NCBI RefSeq assembly: GCF_009883055.1
Contig: NZ_WWVR01000006.1
Span: 43,975-107,974 of the forward strand
Source of the DNA: Blautia sp. BIOML-A1
GTDB lineage: Bacteria > Bacillota > Clostridia > Lachnospirales > Lachnospiraceae
Length of the DNA stretch: 64,000 nt
Direction of reading: 5' to 3'
The translations under genes were made by a program, and so were the position numbers. This document shows, one piece after another, positions 8,593 through 16,889 of the stretch (within the stretch, counting starts at the first letter, position 1; every line of letters begins with the position of its first letter). A model generated the notes under the pieces. The model was not told the origin of the DNA and searched no databases. It saw only the letters and a list, made by a program, of their open reading frames with translations.

Positions 8593-8684
8593 GGATAGCA
8601 AGAATTTTGCAGCCCGGATAGCAAAAAAGTGGAAGTCCGGATAGCAAAAAAATGGAAGTCCGGATGGCAAGATTCTTGCTGTCC
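8593..8684 (+). repeat. Four tandem 23-bp iterons
   Basis: Four directly repeated 23-bp units lie at 8593-8615, 8616-8638, 8639-8661 and 8662-8684. Each starts GGATRGCAA and ends in CC, with TCC in the last three. The two middle units differ at one base. The outer two contain AGCAAGAA or GCAAGATTCTTGC in place of the A-run, and the last is palindromic at its core. 23 is not a multiple of 3 and no gene covers the array, so it is not a protein repeat. The AGCAAGA/TCTTGCT words also occur in the hairpins at 1706-1904 on the other side of the recombinase module. Confidence 0.85.
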
Positions 8685-8712
8685 GGAAAGATAAAAAAGG
8701 GAGGGATTAAAA

Positions 8713-9009
8713 ATGCTGGTTAAGTACATAATAAAAGTGTTTTTATATTTAATTCTTGCAGTAATGACATTGATTCACTGGTTATTAAAAATTCCGATGA
8801 TATTGGGAAATATTTTGCTTTACTTTTTATCAATTATATTTATTCTGACAGGTGTTTTGAGTTATGGATTTGCATTGGAATCTGCAAGAGAATGTGGTCG
8901 AATGATAATAATTGGGATGGCATTTGGTGCAATACCAGACTTTGTCCCATTTTTGGGAAAAAGTTTAGAGACATTGGTTGCAAAACTGTTGAGTATGACA
9001 AATGAATGA
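8713..9009 (+). CDS. Small membrane protein (CD1845-like, mobile-element type)
   Basis: A 98-residue protein with two to three hydrophobic segments (about residues 5-25, 30-50 and 63-78) and a short polar tail. It starts at ATG 8713 after AAAGGGAGGGA. It resembles small membrane proteins found in clostridial integrative elements (CD1845-like); no enzymatic motif is visible. It follows the iteron array and lies just inside the right edge of the island, with a terminator right after it. The function is unknown. Confidence 0.55.
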   Translation: MLVKYIIKVFLYLILAVMTLIHWLLKIPMILGNILLYFLSIIFILTGVLSYGFALESARECGRMIIIGMAFGAIPDFVPFLGKSLETLVAKLLSMTNE

Positions 9010-9021
9010 GAAAGTCGACAT

Positions 9022-9056
9022 GAAAGAGGGCTGTGAAAGGCGCTCTTTTCTTTTTG
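9022..9056 (+). terminator. Terminator at the right edge of the island
   Basis: GAAAGAG-GC pairs with GC-CTCTTTTC around a short loop, followed by CTTTTT. It ends the recombinase/TnpV/membrane-protein transcript before the cpaF junction. Confidence 0.7.
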
Positions 9057-9085
9057 CAACTGTGGAATGGCAAGATAATAACGTT

Positions 9086-9100
9086 ATATACAGTGTATAT
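9086..9100. repeat. Short palindrome near the element end
   Basis: ATATAC-AGT-GTATAT is a perfect inverted repeat with a 3-bp centre, about 55 bases before the cpaF coding remnant resumes. This is the size and position of a recombinase core or arm site, but the partner site is outside the window. Confidence 0.35.
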
Positions 9101-9151
9101 TAAGTAAAGATATTGTATTTCTGCATGATGGGAACATAGGGAGTCCATATA

Positions 9152-9490
9152 AAGGCACTAAACACCGGGCATGAAGGAAGCTTAAGTACGGCACATGCAA
9201 ATTCGGCAGAAGATATGCTTTCACGTCTGGAAACAATGACTCTGATGGGAGTAGATCTTCCGCTGGAAGCAATTCGAAGACAGATCGCCTCCGGAGTGGA
9301 TATTCTGGTCCATCTTGGACGTATGAGAGATAAGAGTCGTAAAGTACTGGAGATAACAGAGGTTTGTGGATTCGAAAATCATGAAATAAAGACCAGGACA
9401 CTTTACAGATGGCAGGAGGGAAAGGGGCTTGTACAGACAGCACAACTTCTGAACAGAGAAAAACTGGTCCGGGCAGGAGTGGAATTATGA
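9152..9490 (+). pseudogene. cpaF: CpaF/TadA pilus assembly ATPase, 3' fragment cut by the island
   Basis: The reading frame resumes at ALNTGHEGSLSTAHANS, a hallmark of CpaF-type secretion ATPases. It continues through MLSRLETMTLMGVDLPLEAI and RRQIASGVDILVHLGRMRDK to a normal end. Going upstream, similarity stops after the codon at 9152 and a TAG lies in frame at 9137-9139. The Walker A and B boxes and the whole N-terminal domain are therefore missing. No start with a ribosome site is visible, so this is a truncated gene. The stop overlaps the tadB start (ATGA). The missing 5' part should lie beyond the left end of the island. Confidence 0.85.
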
Positions 9491-10230
9491 AGCAGGATTA
9501 CAGAGAATATCATTTTACCGGAAAGGAGATCGTGAAATATCTGATACAGAGCATTCTGCTCTGTGGAACACTGGATTATCTTTTTTATCAAAATAAATGG
9601 CTGATGATACTGGCAATACCGGTGTCTGTCATATTTTTAAAGGTACGGAAGAAGCAGCTTATCCGGGAACGGAGGAAAAATCTGAATTATCAGTTTAAGG
9701 ATGCACTGAATGCGTTGAGTGTGGCAGTACAGGCGGGTTATTCTGTAGAAAATGCAGTCTCAGCGTGTGCCAGAGATCTGGAGCGCATGTATCCGAAGGA
9801 TGCAGATATAGTAAAAGAATTCCGATATATGGAAAGCCAGCTTAAGGTCAGTGTTCCGGTAGAAGAACTGTTTCGCAGTCTTGGTGAGCGCTGTGGAATT
9901 GAAGATATGGAGAATTTTGCGACAGTCTTTTACACAGCGAAGCGGACCGGAGGTGATATGTCAAAAATCATCCAGACATCTGCGAGAATGCTGGGGGATA
10001 AGATTGATGTCAAGAAAGAGATCGAGACGACTCTGGCAGCAAAAAAAGCAGAACAGATGGTTATGAGTCTGATGCCGGTGGGAATCATTATTTATTTGAA
10101 ACTGACCTCTCCGGGATTTCTGGGAGTGCTGTATGGAAATCCCTTTGGTATCTGTGCTATGACGATATGTCTTGGGATATACAGCTTTTCTTACTGGCTC
10201 GGAAGAAGAATTGTAGATATAGAGGTGTGA
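9487..10230 (+). CDS. tadB: Tad secretion inner-membrane protein TadB
   Basis: A type II secretion F-domain protein of the Tad (Flp pilus) machine, 247 residues. In Tad systems TadB and TadC form the membrane platform driven by the CpaF ATPase. Membrane segments are seen at about residues 20-50 and 190-240. The cytoplasmic F domain carries LNALSVAVQAGYSVENAV and FATVFYTAKRTGGDMSKII. The true start is ATG 9487, overlapping the cpaF stop as ATGA. A longer in-frame extension upstream only reads through cpaF in another frame. It is followed after one base by tadC. Confidence 0.85.
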   Translation: MKQDYREYHFTGKEIVKYLIQSILLCGTLDYLFYQNKWLMILAIPVSVIFLKVRKKQLIRERRKNLNYQFKDALNALSVAVQAGYSVENAVSACARDLERMYPKDADIVKEFRYMESQLKVSVPVEELFRSLGERCGIEDMENFATVFYTAKRTGGDMSKIIQTSARMLGDKIDVKKEIETTLAAKKAEQMVMSLMPVGIIIYLKLTSPGFLGVLYGNPFGICAMTICLGIYSFSYWLGRRIVDIEV

Positions 10231-10231
10231 T

Positions 10232-11266
10232 ATGTGGGTACATGTTGTAATATTTATGGCCACTGCCGGAATCGGCATCGCCTGGAAAGCAGGATGGCTC
10301 CGCCTGGATGGATTTGCAGACAGGGAAAGTATCCGGTTATTTCTGATCGTGGCAGTCTGTGGAAACTGTCTTGGAATGGCTCTGACGATGACCAGCGGTG
10401 TAAGAGAAATTTATACAGATGGGTATCGCCTTGAAAAAGAAACGACCGGTGCATATACAGAAGAATTTGAGGTTTCTGTAGACGGACAGGATGCAGAAAA
10501 GATTGATGTGCAGATCCCGGAGAAAGAAAGTGAAGAAGGACAGGCAGCAGAAAAGACAGAGAAAGAAGAGAGTCCGGAAGAATCCAGAAAGAAAGAACTA
10601 AGAGAAGCGATTGAGAAGTACAATGAAATCAAAAAGGATCCTGATTATTATTACCTTCCAAAAGACTGGAAGGGACAGAAACTGGAATGGCAGAAACCGG
10701 GTGATACCACAGGAACACTGATCGCAGCTTTAAGTTTGTTTGCAGCTTTTGTACTTATGCTCAAAAAAACGAGAGAAGAGCAGGAGGCATCAGCGAAGCG
10801 TGCGGAGCAGCTTCTGATGGATTATCCGCCTCTGATCCTGAAATTTACACTTCTTATCCAGGCAGGTATGACGGCAAGGCGGGCATTTCAGAAGATGGCA
10901 TCGGATTATATGAGGTCAAAACCGGTAAAAGGACATTTTGCATATGAAATGATAGTACTGGCCTGTCGGGAGATGGACAGTGGTGTGGCAGAACTGGAGG
11001 CTTATCGTCGTTTTGGCGAACGGTGCGGTCAGATGAAATATAAGACTTTTTCAACGATCCTGATCCAGAATCTTCAAAAAGGAAGCAGACATATGGCAGA
11101 TCTTCTGGAGCAGGAGGCAATGGAAGCGTGGGATGAACGAAAAAGAAAGGCAAGGGTTCTGGGAGAAGCGGCAGCTACGAAACTTTTGATACCAATGATC
11201 ATGATGCTTATCGTAGTTATGGCGATCATTATGATTCCGGCATTTCTTTCATTTTATGGACAGTAA
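10232..11266 (+). CDS. tadC: Tad secretion inner-membrane protein TadC
   Basis: A second F-domain platform protein, 344 residues. It begins with two hydrophobic segments (about residues 3-20 and 30-50). A charged Glu/Lys-rich stretch follows (about 75-135), then a membrane segment, then the F domain (LLIQAGMTARRAFQKMASDY, MKYKTFSTILIQNLQKG), and a last membrane segment LLIPMIMMLIVVMAIIMI. The acidic insert is longer than in typical TadC. It is spaced one base after tadB and translationally coupled. Confidence 0.85.
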   Translation: MWVHVVIFMATAGIGIAWKAGWLRLDGFADRESIRLFLIVAVCGNCLGMALTMTSGVREIYTDGYRLEKETTGAYTEEFEVSVDGQDAEKIDVQIPEKESEEGQAAEKTEKEESPEESRKKELREAIEKYNEIKKDPDYYYLPKDWKGQKLEWQKPGDTTGTLIAALSLFAAFVLMLKKTREEQEASAKRAEQLLMDYPPLILKFTLLIQAGMTARRAFQKMASDYMRSKPVKGHFAYEMIVLACREMDSGVAELEAYRRFGERCGQMKYKTFSTILIQNLQKGSRHMADLLEQEAMEAWDERKRKARVLGEAAATKLLIPMIMMLIVVMAIIMIPAFLSFYGQ

Positions 11267-11353
11267 GTAACTATTCAGAAGGTGCTATAAAAACCTATGG
11301 AAATATCCAAAAATAGCAGTTATTGACAGGAAACAGTATCGGGAGGTATGTAC

Positions 11354-11533
11354 ATGAGAGATTTTGTGGATACAGTTAAAGCGTTTGCAAGAGAAGAAGA
11401 GGCAGTCGGTGTTGTTGAAATCATTCTGATCCTGGTAGTACTGATCAGCCTGGTAATTATTTTTAAGGATCAGCTCACAAGTCTGGTAGAGTCTATTTTA
11501 AGTAAGATTACAAAACAGAGTAATTCTATCTGA
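11354..11533 (+). CDS. Flp1-type type IVb pilin
   Basis: A 59-residue pilin: a short N-terminal stretch, then EEEAVGVVEIILILVVLISL, a hydrophobic helix with the Glu expected near the start of a mature Flp pilin, then a short polar tail. Flp pilins are cleaved by the prepilin peptidase and polymerised by the Tad machine. ATG 11348 is only one base from GGGAGG, while ATG 11354 has seven bases of spacing, so I use 11354. The 87-base gap upstream suggests its own promoter or an RNA processing point. Confidence 0.8.
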   Translation: MRDFVDTVKAFAREEEAVGVVEIILILVVLISLVIIFKDQLTSLVESILSKITKQSNSI

Positions 11534-11548
11534 TCCGGAGAAGTGCCT

Positions 11549-13057
11549 ATGGAGAAAAAAGGCAGCATTACGGTTTTTCTGGCTCTGATACTCAGTATTC
11601 TATTGTCGCTTGTCAGTGCCAGTCTTCAGTCAGTGCAGGCAGCAGCGACAAGAACTCAGATTCTGAATGGAATGGATATAGGACTGTACTCTTTGTTTGG
11701 GCAGTATGACCGTTCTCTTCTTCGGGATTATGATCTGTTTTTTCTGGATGGAACTCAGGGAGGAACGGAATTAAACCTGGCGGCTGTTTATGACAATCTG
11801 GAATCCTATATAAAACCTGTATTGAAGCAGAATGGCCGGAAGCTTCGGATCAAACAGGGAGGATTTACGGGATACAGGCTGGCAACGGATCAGAATGGAG
11901 AAGTTTTTTATCATCAGGCGGTGTCCTATATGAAGGATACATTGGGAAGCCAGGGTGTACAGGTACTTCTGAAACGCATGAAAGAAAAAGAAGAAAAAAC
12001 AAAGAAGGCAGAAGAAGACGGAAAATCAACAGAAAATGGCGAAACGCTGAAAAATTATGATTCGGAAATGAATAATGCCTTTAATAAGAGTAAGGAAGCA
12101 GAAGAGAATGCAAAAACGGAAGAAACCAAAAAAGATGACGGAAATAATGGAGCAGATTTTGAAAGTGGAGATGCAGAAGATGAATTTTCAGACGGAGAAT
12201 CTAATGATGCGAAGAATCCGATTCCAGCCATAAAGAAAATTCGAACCATGAGTATTCTGGACCTGGTTGTGCCACCGGCAAAAGGAATATCGGATGTACA
12301 GATTTCGACAAAAGATTTTGTATCAAAGAGAAACATCCAGAAGGGAATGTCCATGCCGGGAGATTCGACAGAAGATTCTTCGCAGTCTTCGCAGCTTCTG
12401 TTTCAGAAATATCTGACAGACAGACTGGGAAATTATCAGAAACCAGCATCATCAGGACTTCAGTATCAGCAGGAGTACATTCTTGGTGCAGATGACAATG
12501 ACAGGTCAAATCTCCGCATTGTGGCGAATCGCCTGATCATGATCAGGGAAGGGATCAATGCGGCATATCTGATGTCAGATCCTGCAAAACGAGCACAGAT
12601 GCATGCACTGGCACTTGGAATAGCATCCGCCTTTCTAGTTCCGCCGGCAGCATTTATTATTGAAGGAGCACTTCTTTTATGCTGGGCTTTTGCAGAGAGT
12701 GTTCTGGATGTCAGAGAACTGTTTCATGGCGGTAAAGTGCCGATTGTAAAGAGTGCGGCAACCTGGCAGGTATCATTGGAAAGTATTCCTCATCTTCTTG
12801 AAAATCTGGACAGTCAGAGAAAAACCAATGAAAATGGAATGTCCTATGAAGATTATCTTCAGGTGCTTCTTATGACAAAATCAAAAAAAGAAAAACTGGA
12901 ACGGGGAATGGATATGATCGAAGTCAGCATCCGTGAAAAAAAGGGAAGGGACAGTTTTCGGCTGGACTGCTGTATTGAGGCGATAGAAGCTTCTGTGAAT
13001 GTCAGTTCCGGCAGAAAGAAAGTATTTAACGTAACACGGCAGTATAGTTATATCTGA
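11549..13057 (+). CDS. DUF5702 domain protein of the Tad locus
   Basis: A 502-residue protein with an N-terminal KGSITVFLALILSILLSLVS segment, as in TadG/TadE-like proteins inserted by the pilus system. The conserved part QILNGMDIGLYSLFGQYDRS, then DYDLFFLDG, is typical of DUF5702. A low-complexity Lys/Glu/Asp-rich region (about residues 150-230) divides it from a C-terminal part with a hydrophobic helix (about 355-395). ATG 11549 after CCGGAG is preferred to an upstream GTG. DUF5702 proteins usually sit in Firmicute Tad loci; the exact role is not known. Confidence 0.75.
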   Translation: MEKKGSITVFLALILSILLSLVSASLQSVQAAATRTQILNGMDIGLYSLFGQYDRSLLRDYDLFFLDGTQGGTELNLAAVYDNLESYIKPVLKQNGRKLRIKQGGFTGYRLATDQNGEVFYHQAVSYMKDTLGSQGVQVLLKRMKEKEEKTKKAEEDGKSTENGETLKNYDSEMNNAFNKSKEAEENAKTEETKKDDGNNGADFESGDAEDEFSDGESNDAKNPIPAIKKIRTMSILDLVVPPAKGISDVQISTKDFVSKRNIQKGMSMPGDSTEDSSQSSQLLFQKYLTDRLGNYQKPASSGLQYQQEYILGADDNDRSNLRIVANRLIMIREGINAAYLMSDPAKRAQMHALALGIASAFLVPPAAFIIEGALLLCWAFAESVLDVRELFHGGKVPIVKSAATWQVSLESIPHLLENLDSQRKTNENGMSYEDYLQVLLMTKSKKEKLERGMDMIEVSIREKKGRDSFRLDCCIEAIEASVNVSSGRKKVFNVTRQYSYI

Positions 13058-13063
13058 AAATAA

Positions 13064-13088
13064 GGGCGGTTTCGAAGGATAACCGCCC
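13064..13088 (+). terminator. Intra-operon hairpin without T-run
   Basis: GGGCGGTT/AACCGCCC with a 9-base loop lies just after the DUF5702 gene. An A-rich sequence, not a T-run, follows. It may protect or process the mRNA rather than end transcription. Confidence 0.5.
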
Positions 13089-13111
13089 GGCAAAAAAAGA
13101 GGTGCAGAAAG

Positions 13112-13909
13112 ATGCTTTTTCAGAAAGTAATAAGTGATGGGTATTTAAAAAAGATAGACAGAAAGAAAAAAGAAAGGAAACGCTCTCTTAAAAAATCAGT
13201 TCTCCAGTTTCCCCCGATGAACGGAGAGTATCAGAAGCTTTCTGAAAAGGTATCTTTCTGTGCCTTTTGGGGAAGGCTGCGAAAAGCAAGTCTTGCAGTT
13301 GAAACAGCACTGGTACTTCCCCTTTTCTTTCTTGGTATGGTGACGATGATCTCTTTCATGGATATTTATCAGCTTCAGACGGTACATCTTCAGAAACTTT
13401 GCGAGAGAACAAAAGAGGCAGGAATGTACGCATATGCATTGGACGAAAAAGGACCGGAGAAGATAACTTTGCCTGATGCATATTCGTATACACCGGTGGG
13501 AGGGCTGATTCCACTCTCAAAGGTCTGGATGCAGAATACGATAACGGTTCATGCCTGGACTGGAGCAGAAGAGAAGACGGATGTCGGTTCTGAAGCTTCG
13601 CCGGAAGAGATGGTGTATGTAACAGAATCTGGCACGGTTTATCACAGGAATCCAGGGTGCAGATATCTCAGGGTATCACTTCAGCAGGTAGCCGGTTCCA
13701 GAATTGCTTCCATGAGAAATACTTATGGCGCAAAATATTATCCCTGTGAGTCGTGCAGCCGTAATCAGAGTCCGGCAGGCTGCGTTTATGTTACCTCGAC
13801 AGGGAATCGTTATCATAATCAGGAAACCTGCAGTGGGCTGAAGCGAACAATAAGACTGGTGAAGCTGTCACAGGTAGAGGATATGCATGCCTGCAGCAGT
13901 TGCGGATAA
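13112..13909 (+). CDS. TadE-like pseudopilin with two C-terminal Cys/His repeats
   Basis: A 265-residue protein. A basic N-terminus (about 55 residues) is followed by SLAVETALVLPLFFLGMVTM, the TadE-type membrane segment with its conserved Glu. From residue about 167 two copies of a small motif occur. Each has VYVT.(S/T)G..YH....C..L, then about 15-25 residues, then C..C (bases 13610-13760 and 13770-13906). The Cys-His-Cys-Cys pattern suggests metal binding or disulfides outside the membrane. The start ATG 13112 follows GAGGTG. It is the fifth gene of the pilus operon. Confidence 0.75.
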   Translation: MLFQKVISDGYLKKIDRKKKERKRSLKKSVLQFPPMNGEYQKLSEKVSFCAFWGRLRKASLAVETALVLPLFFLGMVTMISFMDIYQLQTVHLQKLCERTKEAGMYAYALDEKGPEKITLPDAYSYTPVGGLIPLSKVWMQNTITVHAWTGAEEKTDVGSEASPEEMVYVTESGTVYHRNPGCRYLRVSLQQVAGSRIASMRNTYGAKYYPCESCSRNQSPAGCVYVTSTGNRYHNQETCSGLKRTIRLVKLSQVEDMHACSSCG

Positions 13910-13923
13910 GAAGGGAGAATATT

Positions 13924-14334
13924 TTGAAAGAACTATATACAGTACTTTTTCTGGCGGCAAACAGCTGGCTGGATTTCAGGTCAAGAGAGATTTCATTGGT
14001 GCTGGCAGGAATCTATGGGATAAGCGGGATTATGTACAGTATTTTTACAGGCAGACCAATTGGAGATATACTGATTCCGGCGGGAATTGGAATGATGTTT
14101 CTTGCAGCCGGATTTTTGAGTCGTGGAACAGTCGGAGTTGGAGATGGCTGGATACTGGCTGCGCTGGGAACGCTTTTGAGTACCGAAATCTATGTTCAGA
14201 TGCTCTGTATGGGTCTGTTTTTTGCGGCAGGATGGTCAGGTGTTCTTCTTGCAGTGTTTGGAAAGAGCAGAAAAACAGAGATACCGCTGGTTCCGTTTCT
14301 GCTGGCAGGATATATAGGAGCTGTGTTGCTATGA
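13924..14334 (+). CDS. Prepilin peptidase (A24 family, TadV/CpaA-like)
   Basis: A 136-residue membrane aspartic protease that cleaves Flp prepilin and TadE-like leaders. It has the first catalytic region NSWLDFRSREIS and the second motif GVGDGWILAALG, plus about five hydrophobic helices. TTG 13924 has AGGGAG six bases upstream; an upstream TTG at 13900 overlaps the previous gene and has no ribosome site. Its stop overlaps the next start (ATGA). It lacks the extra N-terminal zinc region of larger prepilin peptidases, as is usual for TadV. Confidence 0.8.
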   Translation: MKELYTVLFLAANSWLDFRSREISLVLAGIYGISGIMYSIFTGRPIGDILIPAGIGMMFLAAGFLSRGTVGVGDGWILAALGTLLSTEIYVQMLCMGLFFAAGWSGVLLAVFGKSRKTEIPLVPFLLAGYIGAVLL

Positions 14335-14768
14335 AAAGAGAATATTTAAGAAAGGGAAGCTTTACGATCGAGGCGGCCTGTGTAATGTCACTGGTACTTC
14401 TGGTATTGATGGGTGTTTTATATCTGACCTTTTTTGTACATAACCGGGCATGGCTGACGGCTGCTGCCTGTGAATCGGCGCTCACCGGAAGCATGGAAGG
14501 AATAAGAAAAGACGGACAGGCAGAGCAGGCGGCAGAGAGCAGATGCAGAGAGCTTGGAAATGTTGGCTTTTTTGGAGCGGAAAATCTGACAGGACAGGTG
14601 CAGGGCGGAAAAAAGATCAAGGTGACTTATACTGCTGATACCATTTCCGGATTTGGTGGTCTGAAATGGGAACTTATGGCAGAAGGAAGTTCTTTGATCA
14701 TCCGTCCGGCGGCATGGATCCGGAAGATCAAAGCAGCGTCTGAAGTAATAGAAGAGATGGGAGAATAA
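14331..14768 (+). CDS. TadE-like pseudopilin
   Basis: A 145-residue protein: a basic start KREYLRKGSFTIEAACVMSL with the conserved Glu of the TadE helix, a membrane segment, then a small extracellular domain ending in IRKIKAASEVIEEMGE. The ATG overlaps the peptidase stop. A longer frame beginning near 13887 in this register only reads through the peptidase gene and is not the protein. Such minor pseudopilins are thought to prime or regulate Flp pilus assembly. Confidence 0.75.
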   Translation: MKREYLRKGSFTIEAACVMSLVLLVLMGVLYLTFFVHNRAWLTAAACESALTGSMEGIRKDGQAEQAAESRCRELGNVGFFGAENLTGQVQGGKKIKVTYTADTISGFGGLKWELMAEGSSLIIRPAAWIRKIKAASEVIEEMGE

Positions 14769-14771
14769 AAA

Positions 14772-16178
14772 ATGTATGCGGAATATAAACGTGATATGAG
14801 CCATAATTATCTGATCCTGCATGGAGAAAATCCGGTAGACACTTCTTCTTATCAGGTGAGGATGCTGACAGGAAATGCAGTGCCTTCTATTCTGAAATGT
14901 CGTATTCAGGGACTGGATGGAAATTTCCTGTTTTATTATGATATTACTTCAAGACAGTCACTGGCTTCATTCTATGAACAGAAGAAACTTCAGGTTTCTG
15001 ATATCCGACTTATCTTTGGCGGAGTTGTAAAGATTATGGAAGAGATGATGGAGTTTCTTCTGAATCCGGATCAGCTTCTGCTTTCGCCGGAATATATGTA
15101 TCTGGATGTTGAGAAGCAGAAGATGTATTTCTGCTGTCTTCCGGGTGAGCCCAAAACAATCAGTGAACAGTTTCGGGAGATGACAGAATATTTTCTTCCA
15201 AAGCTTGATCACGAAGAAGCATCTGCAGTGACAATGGGATATGGTATTTATCGAAAGGCACTGGAAAATGGCATCTGTCTGGAAATGATCAAAGAAATCA
15301 TTTATCGGAATGTGCCGGAGACATCCGAGAGAAGAGATGAAGAAACAAAGCCTGTGGAAGCGCCTCTGGAATGCCTGGTGCTGCCGGAAGAAAAAGTACT
15401 GGATCCCGGTGAAAAAAAGGCAGAAAAAAAGGAAAAAAACAAAAGAAAAACAATAGACGGCAGACTTCTGTGGATTGGAGGCTGCGCTCTGGGAGTGTTT
15501 CTTCTGCTGGGCGTTGCTGTAGCGTGTTATCTTGGATATCTTCCGGAAGTTCCGATAGAAGCTGTGCTGCTGGCAGCAATTGTTTTGTTGGGGATTGGGG
15601 CTTTGGGCTCCTGGCTCAGTAAGAAAAACCAGAAAAAAAAGAATGAAACTCTGGAATGGAGACAGAAAGTCAAAAAGGAAATTGCCGGAAAATCTGAGAA
15701 ACTCGAGAATTTTCAGAGCAGTTGTAAGAACGTGAGCCAGGATACAAAACCACATGAATATCATAAATCTGAATCGTCAGATGAAAGCTTTGGATTCGGG
15801 AAAAACCTTTATACAGGAAGCGAAAAGAGAGAAGAAGAGAATTATGGTGAAACGATGCTGTTATCCTCCGGCTCGGTCAAAGGGCCTGCCAGCCTGGTAA
15901 GCAGAGAGCCTGGTGAACTTGCAACAATTTTTCTGGAACAGGACCTTACTGTTATAGGAAAACTGGAAAATGCGGCAGATGCAGTAATCCCACGGGCTAC
16001 TGTAAGCCGTGTCCATGCCCGGATACGTAAAGAGGAGGAAGGCTATTTTCTGGCTGACCTGAATTCCAGAAACGGAACTTCTGTAAATGGAAGATTGCTC
16101 AGGGCAAATGAAGAGTATCAGCTTCAGGATGAAGATGAAGTAGATTTTGCAGAAGCGAGATATGTGTTCATAAAATAG
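14772..16178 (+). CDS. DUF6382 and FHA-domain membrane protein
   Basis: A 468-residue protein with three parts. An N-terminal DUF6382 domain spans about residues 1-175. Two membrane helices lie at about 235-255 and 260-280 (LLLGVAVACYLGYL, AVLLAAIVLLGIGALGSWLS). A C-terminal FHA domain spans about 385-468, with RATVSRVHARI and LNSRNGTSVNGRLL, the usual phosphothreonine-binding signature. FHA proteins often accompany secretion systems regulated by Ser/Thr kinases; no kinase is in the window. It is the last pilus-locus gene, four bases after the TadE-like gene. Confidence 0.8.
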   Translation: MYAEYKRDMSHNYLILHGENPVDTSSYQVRMLTGNAVPSILKCRIQGLDGNFLFYYDITSRQSLASFYEQKKLQVSDIRLIFGGVVKIMEEMMEFLLNPDQLLLSPEYMYLDVEKQKMYFCCLPGEPKTISEQFREMTEYFLPKLDHEEASAVTMGYGIYRKALENGICLEMIKEIIYRNVPETSERRDEETKPVEAPLECLVLPEEKVLDPGEKKAEKKEKNKRKTIDGRLLWIGGCALGVFLLLGVAVACYLGYLPEVPIEAVLLAAIVLLGIGALGSWLSKKNQKKKNETLEWRQKVKKEIAGKSEKLENFQSSCKNVSQDTKPHEYHKSESSDESFGFGKNLYTGSEKREEENYGETMLLSSGSVKGPASLVSREPGELATIFLEQDLTVIGKLENAADAVIPRATVSRVHARIRKEEEGYFLADLNSRNGTSVNGRLLRANEEYQLQDEDEVDFAEARYVFIK

Positions 16179-16208
16179 AAATATGCCGGGCTATGGAGTT
16201 CTTGCTAT

Positions 16209-16889
16209 ATGGAGATCCATCTGTTAGAATATACGGAACAACATAAAATGTTGAGTCTTGGAATGTTACAGAATGGAGTGAAGAATTTGGAAGAGATCCG
16301 AAAAGAACCTGCAACGATGGCATTGATCCTGATCAATGTTCTGGTCTTTATTGCAGTAGAGTTTACCGGGACATCTCAGGATGCCTGGCATGTACTGGAA
16401 TATGGAGCTGCTTATACGCCATATATCATACAAAATGGAGAGGTCTATCGTCTGTTTACTTCTATGTTTCTTCATTTTGGAATTGAACATCTTGTCAATA
16501 ATATGATGGTATTGTTTGTGCTTGGCAGCCGTCTGGAACGGGTGATCGGCAAAATACGTTTCCTTCTGATCTATCTGCTGGGCGGAATAGCAGGAAACGT
16601 GGTATCATTGCTTCTGGAATTAAAGACGCAGGAGTTTTCTGTATCTGCCGGTGCGTCCGGTGCAGTTTTTGCAGTAATGGGTGCCATGATCTATATAGTG
16701 ATTCGAAATAAAGGATGGCTGGGTGATCTGTCCATGAGACAGATCCTGGTGATGGCAGCATTTTCCCTCTATTTTGGCTTCACCAGTTCAGGCGTGGACA
16801 ATGCCGCTCATATAGGTGGTCTGCTTACAGGTTTTGTACTGGCAGTCCTGTTCTGGCATCCTTCAGGATCCAGAGGAATATATACATGA
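16209..16889 (+). CDS. Rhomboid-family intramembrane serine protease
   Basis: A 226-residue membrane protein with six or seven helices. The catalytic Ser lies in GASGAVFAVMG and the catalytic His in DNAAHIGGLLTG; FLHFGIEHLVNNM is the conserved HxxxN-type helix. It cuts substrates within the membrane. ATG 16209 has TGGAGT nine bases upstream. Its last 82 bases overlap the convergent histidine-kinase gene. It sits directly after the FHA gene and may serve the same pilus locus. Confidence 0.8.
   Translation: MEIHLLEYTEQHKMLSLGMLQNGVKNLEEIRKEPATMALILINVLVFIAVEFTGTSQDAWHVLEYGAAYTPYIIQNGEVYRLFTSMFLHFGIEHLVNNMMVLFVLGSRLERVIGKIRFLLIYLLGGIAGNVVSLLLELKTQEFSVSAGASGAVFAVMGAMIYIVIRNKGWLGDLSMRQILVMAAFSLYFGFTSSGVDNAAHIGGLLTGFVLAVLFWHPSGSRGIYT

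Noticed and set aside
8593..8684. CRISPR-like array
   Set aside because: Repeats are contiguous 23-bp units without spacers, and no cas gene is present.
13887..14330. N-terminal extension of the second TadE-like protein
   Set aside because: It is an out-of-frame reading of the prepilin peptidase; the true start is ATG 14331 overlapping the peptidase stop.
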